From: an uncultured Prevotella sp.
Lineage (GTDB): Bacteria > Bacteroidota > Bacteroidia > Bacteroidales > Bacteroidaceae
DNA: 8,260 nt
Direction of reading: 5' to 3'
Assembly (NCBI GenBank): GCA_900552675.1
Contig: USAI01000095.1
Span: 1 to 8,260, forward strand
Shown: in pieces, positions 5,070-8,260 of the stretch
Layout: every line of letters begins with the position of its first letter
Numbering within the stretch: the first letter of the stretch is position 1
Position numbers and translations under genes: made by a program
The notes under the pieces: generated by a model
The model's database searches: none
Told to the model about the DNA's origin: nothing
What the model saw: only the letters and a program-made list of their open reading frames with translations

Positions 5070-7850
5070 TTATTTCACAACAATCTTACACTTTGCTGCT
5101 CCGCTCACAGCGATGAAGATACCGTTGGCGGGAGCTTCAACCTGACCTGTGGCTGATGTGGCCACGAGCTGACCGTCGAGGGTGTAGAGGCTGATGGCAA
5201 CGCTCTTGCCTACCGCGCTCACGGTGCGACCGCTCACGGCGAAGGCGGGCTTGGTAGCGTCGGCGGTGGTAGAGGTGATGCCGTTTACTATGTTGAGCTC
5301 GGTGTAATAGTAGTTGGTTATAATAGAGCTTGTAAGCTGTAGCGTGCTGGCAGCGCGTGTTGCCGATGCAGAGGCGTCAGATGCCTGGCCGCTATACTCT
5401 TCGTGTTTATGTGATGTGAGCAGACCCTCGTCGTTGTAAGTATAAGAGTCGATTATCTCAGACTGCCTATTTTGAGTGGTTGTACCATCATCATAGATCT
5501 TCAAGGTGGTTGAACCATACTTATGCTCGATAAGGTTTTTACGGCTGTCGCGTTTACGCGAGTCATAGTTGGTGCGCTTTTCGTAAGGAAGGTTAGGATC
5601 GTCTATCGTCTGATCACTAATCTCAGTGAAGGTCTGAACGAGTGTGTTTTCGTCGGGCTGACTGTAAACGGTGGTTTCCTGGTTTCTTATTGCCCACTGA
5701 CCGTCTTTCCATCCCCAACTGGTATGGTTGGTTGAAGAAGATGGGAAGACATCCTCCTCCTCATCGCTGTCATAGGGATAGAAATACTCGTCGTTGCAAG
5801 CCGTGGGGTCTTGCAGGTCAAGCACCTCAAACTGGGGCGCTGTTACAGGCTCTTGCTCGCTCTTTTCTTCGCCTACCCACTGGCCGTCTACCTTATTATA
5901 AGTCTCGCGGCGGTTTGCACCGTCTTTGTAATAAGAGCTCTCTTTGCGCGTTTCCACTACGTTGCCATTGTCGTCGATCTCGCGATAGATGCTGGTTCGT
6001 GTGCCATCGGCAGCTGTTGTGGTCAGCGTCTTTGCCGTGGTGCTTTGAAGTTCGAAATCCCCGATGGAAGAACTCCAACGATACTGAAGCTGCTTGCCTG
6101 TGGGGTAGGTAACATATTTCTCGCCCCATCTTACCTTGCCGCTGCTGCTATACTCGTAGTTGATGTAGGTAACAACATTGGCGGCGTCGATGGTTACTTG
6201 GGTGTATTCGTCTACCTTGTTGGTAATGGTGTTATACGACTCTTCAATGTATCCGTTGTCGAGATAGGTATAAACCACATGCTCGGTGTGAAGGCCCTCC
6301 TCATATTCGTCCCACTGTGTCATCTGGCCCTTGGCGTTAAACTTCACCTCCAGGTGGTTGTCGCCATCGCCTATCATCAGGTCGGTGGTTACGGTCACCC
6401 ACTTGCCGTTCTTCAGCTCTTCGTATATATGTTCTTCGGGCACGGTGCTTTCGTATGAGTAGTCACCCGAGTCTTTGCCGTCTTTGTAGATGGCTCTGAG
6501 CTGGCGCGTAACGTTGTGGTTCTTGTCGTAGAAGGTGTAATAGCTGCCGTCTACGCCCTTCATGTCGGTCTCCAGAACATAGCCGCCGTTCTTAAACGGT
6601 AGCACGTAGCCCTCTTCTTCGCCCGTGGCCGAATATTTGAAGAAACTCGTCTCGGTATAATCTAATACGCCGCCATCATAGCTTTCGTAAGTTTCTTTCA
6701 AAAAGCCATCAGGGGTCCAGGCTCCAGTTTCAACGTTCTTCAGATCCCAGTCGGCCTTTGAGGTTTCATACCTGTAGTATTTTTCTGAGCGGTCGCCATT
6801 GGCCTGTGTCTTGGGCAGGTCTTTGTTGTTGCTATACACATATTTCTCATTATACACCCACGTGTTTGCGGGCTCGGAGTAAGAGCTCATCTGAGAGCGA
6901 ACCTCTGTCGTGTAGCCAGCCTCGGGCGTATTGAGCAACAGCTCTGTCTTTTGGCCATCGCAAACGCTTATTTCACCATCAGAGTAAGAGCAGTTGAGAT
7001 AGCCCAAATCGCGGCCATCGGCAGTGAAGTAGCGCTCTTCAGTGTTGCCTAACACCCACTCGTTATTGTAGTCTTTAAAATATCTTTTGAGGGCGTAGTT
7101 GGTGCCATTCACCTCAAAGTCTACCTTCTCGTATCGGGCATCATAGGTGATGCTGATATAGCTCTTGGTGGGGGCAAACCATTTAAGCAGTTCTACTTGT
7201 TGGGGCTGGTGAACGTCGTTATAAATGTCATAGTCGACATCTTTCACCTCGATACCCTCAGCGTTTTGACTGTAGTCGTACTCGCGCTCTTCTACCAGCA
7301 TTAGGCCCAATCCATAGGGGTTCTCATAAATCTTTATGGTCGACACACGGTTATACTGGTCGAAGGTGCGCTCTTCTTTGTAGTGGTCATCAATATTTCC
7401 GCCCCTTTGACGGCGCACCAGCTTTGTGCTCCATTTTGAGCCTGTTTCGTTGGTGTCGTAGGTGTAGAGGTCTTTGTACGTGCCGTAGTCGACCACGCTG
7501 AAGCGGCCATACTTGTCGTAGGTTATCTTGCCCGTCTTCGGTGCGCCGTTGTTTTCGGTTTCGGTCCAGCTTGTGGGCAATGTTTTCTTCACCATCTCGT
7601 CGGCCTTTTCGGCGCGTTGTGCCTTGACAATCTGTGCCAGTGGCACCATGCGCACACCCTTGATGTTCGGGGCATTGGTGGTTTTGGTGTCAGGGCGCTG
7701 TGCGGCGGGTTGGCTGCTGTTAGCCTTCTTGAAGAGCTGCTGCGCCTTTACGCCTGGAATGGGCTGGGGCAGAGCTTGGTATGTTTGCGCTGTGGCACAA
7801 ACACTTGACATAAGGGCTAAGCCCATCATGTAGAGGTTAAAATGTTTCAT
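5070..7850 (-). CDS. Large secreted protein with YD-like repeats and a type IX-like sorting domain
   Basis: A 926-residue protein of unknown function. Residues 1-21 form a signal peptide with a likely cleavage after Ala19-Thr20-Ala21. A Pro/Lys/Gln-rich linker runs to about residue 90. The body (about 105-820) contains many short degenerate segments with a Tyr-Asp/Gly core and alternating beta-strand character, such as TYDKYGRF (110-117), TFDQYNRV (162-169), KFNAKGQM (503-510) and TYNDEGLL (804-811). This resembles the YD/RHS-like repeat proteins of Bacteroidetes. An acidic patch, YDSDEEED, lies at 693-700. After a Ser/Ala-rich linker (820-835), residues about 865-926 look like a type IX secretion C-terminal domain: ISLYTLDGQLV (887-897), then NGIFIAV (909-915) and a terminal KIVVK. 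I infer Sec export followed by T9SS-mediated surface anchoring or release. No catalytic motif is recognised. The ATG at 7850 gives a proper signal peptide at once, which supports this start. The gene is probably cotranscribed with the small LuxR-type regulator 52 bp upstream. Confidence 0.88.
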   Translation of the reverse strand: MKHFNLYMMGLALMSSVCATAQTYQALPQPIPGVKAQQLFKKANSSQPAAQRPDTKTTNAPNIKGVRMVPLAQIVKAQRAEKADEMVKKTLPTSWTETENNGAPKTGKITYDKYGRFSVVDYGTYKDLYTYDTNETGSKWSTKLVRRQRGGNIDDHYKEERTFDQYNRVSTIKIYENPYGLGLMLVEEREYDYSQNAEGIEVKDVDYDIYNDVHQPQQVELLKWFAPTKSYISITYDARYEKVDFEVNGTNYALKRYFKDYNNEWVLGNTEERYFTADGRDLGYLNCSYSDGEISVCDGQKTELLLNTPEAGYTTEVRSQMSSYSEPANTWVYNEKYVYSNNKDLPKTQANGDRSEKYYRYETSKADWDLKNVETGAWTPDGFLKETYESYDGGVLDYTETSFFKYSATGEEEGYVLPFKNGGYVLETDMKGVDGSYYTFYDKNHNVTRQLRAIYKDGKDSGDYSYESTVPEEHIYEELKNGKWVTVTTDLMIGDGDNHLEVKFNAKGQMTQWDEYEEGLHTEHVVYTYLDNGYIEESYNTITNKVDEYTQVTIDAANVVTYINYEYSSSGKVRWGEKYVTYPTGKQLQYRWSSSIGDFELQSTTAKTLTTTAADGTRTSIYREIDDNGNVVETRKESSYYKDGANRRETYNKVDGQWVGEEKSEQEPVTAPQFEVLDLQDPTACNDEYFYPYDSDEEEDVFPSSSTNHTSWGWKDGQWAIRNQETTVYSQPDENTLVQTFTEISDQTIDDPNLPYEKRTNYDSRKRDSRKNLIEHKYGSTTLKIYDDGTTTQNRQSEIIDSYTYNDEGLLTSHKHEEYSGQASDASASATRAASTLQLTSSIITNYYYTELNIVNGITSTTADATKPAFAVSGRTVSAVGKSVAISLYTLDGQLVATSATGQVEAPANGIFIAVSGAAKCKIVVK

Positions 7851-7902
7851 AAGCTTATGGTTTTTAAAAAAAATCGTTTCCTTTATGTTTTTGGCCGACG
7901 GC
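7851..7902 (-). other. Intercistronic gap between regulator and secreted-protein gene
   Basis: These 52 bp hold no TAnnTTTG promoter match on the minus strand and no hairpin-plus-T-run terminator; the only inverted repeat is the tiny GCCG-A-CGGC (7893-7901). This favours read-through from the regulator gene. The leader just before the ATG is A/T-rich, including an eight-base A run on the plus strand. Confidence 0.45.
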
Positions 7903-8112
7903 TCACAAGATGCCCATGCGGAAGGCGTTTCCTATGAGCTGTGCGATGTTTCGAGAGTTGGTTTTCTTGAGCAGTTGTCGGCGATGATATTCTACGGTGT
8001 GGGCAGATATAAACAACTCCGCCGCAATTTCTTTGCTCTTCATTCCTTTAGAAAGAAGATTTAAGATCTCTTTTTCGCGTGTGGTGATGTTTTCTTTTAT
8101 ATCGGTACCCAT
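7903..8112 (-). CDS. Stand-alone LuxR/GerE-type helix-turn-helix regulator
   Basis: A 69-residue protein that is almost entirely one LuxR C-terminal (GerE/FixJ-type) DNA-binding domain. It has TTREKEILNLLSKGMKSKEI (10-29) followed by AAELFISAHTVEYHRRQLLKK (30-50), with the conserved Glu13, Gly23, Glu28-Ile29-Ala30, Ser36, Thr39-Val40 and His43 of the family. No receiver or ligand-binding domain is present. An in-frame ATG exists at 8202 (99 residues), but I chose the ATG at 8112 for two reasons. The added N-terminal 30 residues are hydrophobic and unlike the family, and a -7 promoter element at 8151-8158 falls inside the longer reading. An in-frame TAA at 8206-8208 rules out a longer upstream domain. 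It probably regulates its own operon, including the large secreted protein; that link is inferred from position only. Confidence 0.85.
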   Translation of the reverse strand: MGTDIKENITTREKEILNLLSKGMKSKEIAAELFISAHTVEYHRRQLLKKTNSRNIAQLIGNAFRMGIL

Positions 8113-8150
8113 GTAGAAGAAAAAATTGAAAATTAATAAACTGTCTTCTA

Positions 8151-8158
8151 CAAAGGTA
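8151..8158 (-). promoter_or_regulatory. -7 element of the LuxR-type regulator promoter
   Basis: The minus strand reads TACCTTTG here, matching TAnnTTTG. It would place the transcript start around 8144, about 30 nt before the ATG at 8112. No good TTTG lies 19-21 nt further upstream; the closest is GTTG at 8184-8187 with 25-nt spacing. The promoter may therefore be weak or activator-dependent. Confidence 0.5.
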
Positions 8159-8214
8159 GCGAAAATAAATAACCTTAATTCCGCAACACTATAGTTTAAC
8201 ATTAATTATAAGTG

Positions 8215-8239
8215 CCTGAGCAACAAAAAGTTGCCCAGG
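8215..8239. terminator. Hairpin upstream of the regulator, possible terminator
   Basis: CCTGAGCAAC (8215-8224) pairs with GTTGCCCAGG (8230-8239) at 9 of 10 positions around an AAAAA loop. On the plus strand ATTTT follows, and on the minus strand CACTTATAATTAA follows. It could end a minus-strand gene lying right of the window, but the T-tract is poor on both strands. Confidence 0.35.
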
Positions 8240-8260
8240 ATTTTGCCATGTCAGAATTTT

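Noticed and set aside
5811..6458. Plus-strand hydrophobic frame (215 codons) within the secreted-protein gene
   Set aside because: It is antisense to the Tyr/Asp-rich coding sequence, whose complement yields Val/Leu/Ile codons and mimics membrane segments. No promoter or start context is present.

Overview
The window looks like chromosomal DNA from a Bacteroidales bacterium, most likely Prevotella/Segatella or a close relative. Reasons: the promoters I can recognise follow the Bacteroidetes pattern (TTTG, about 19-20 nt, TAnnTTTG); start codons lack Shine-Dalgarno sequences and sit in A/T-rich leaders; the largest protein ends in a module resembling a type IX secretion C-terminal domain; and the ATPase is of the AAA_14/DUF4143 type common in this group. 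The genus is an inference from style, not from a marker gene.

Layout, left to right. (1) Bases 1-329 are an AT-rich intergenic region with a well-formed promoter at 176-207. (2) Bases 330-2566 (+) hold a two-gene operon: a cytosolic N-acylglucosamine 2-epimerase (AGE)-family sugar epimerase/isomerase and an exported calcineurin-like metallophosphoesterase, closed by a long hairpin terminator at 2597-2663. (3) Bases 2664-3618 have no gene and are packed with repeats: four 22-bp tandem units, a GC-rich pair of palindromes, and three full copies plus one truncated copy of a 175-177-bp unit. Each full unit carries a 31-bp inverted repeat followed by T5. (4) Bases 3619-4818 (-) encode an AAA_14/DUF4143 ATPase, with a promoter at 4836-4866 and three palindromes spaced exactly 33 bp apart. 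(5) Bases 4944-4993 hold a strong terminator for the minus-strand unit to its right. (6) Bases 5070-8112 (-) hold a 69-residue stand-alone LuxR/GerE-type DNA-binding protein, followed 52 bp later by a 926-residue secreted protein full of Tyr/Asp/Gly-rich YD-like repeats.

How the parts may work together. The epimerase and phosphoesterase share a transcript but act in different compartments, which suggests a scavenging role (exported dephosphorylation, cytosolic sugar conversion); this is inference. The ATPase appears autonomous and tightly regulated, because one palindrome overlaps its -33 element. The small regulator sits just upstream of, and on the same strand as, the secreted protein and probably shares its transcript.

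I see no complete defence system, CRISPR array, tRNA, rRNA or transposase gene. The most unusual material is non-coding: the long hairpin-repeat array, in which one copy carries a paired (compensatory) base change, and the 33-bp-phased operator-like array.
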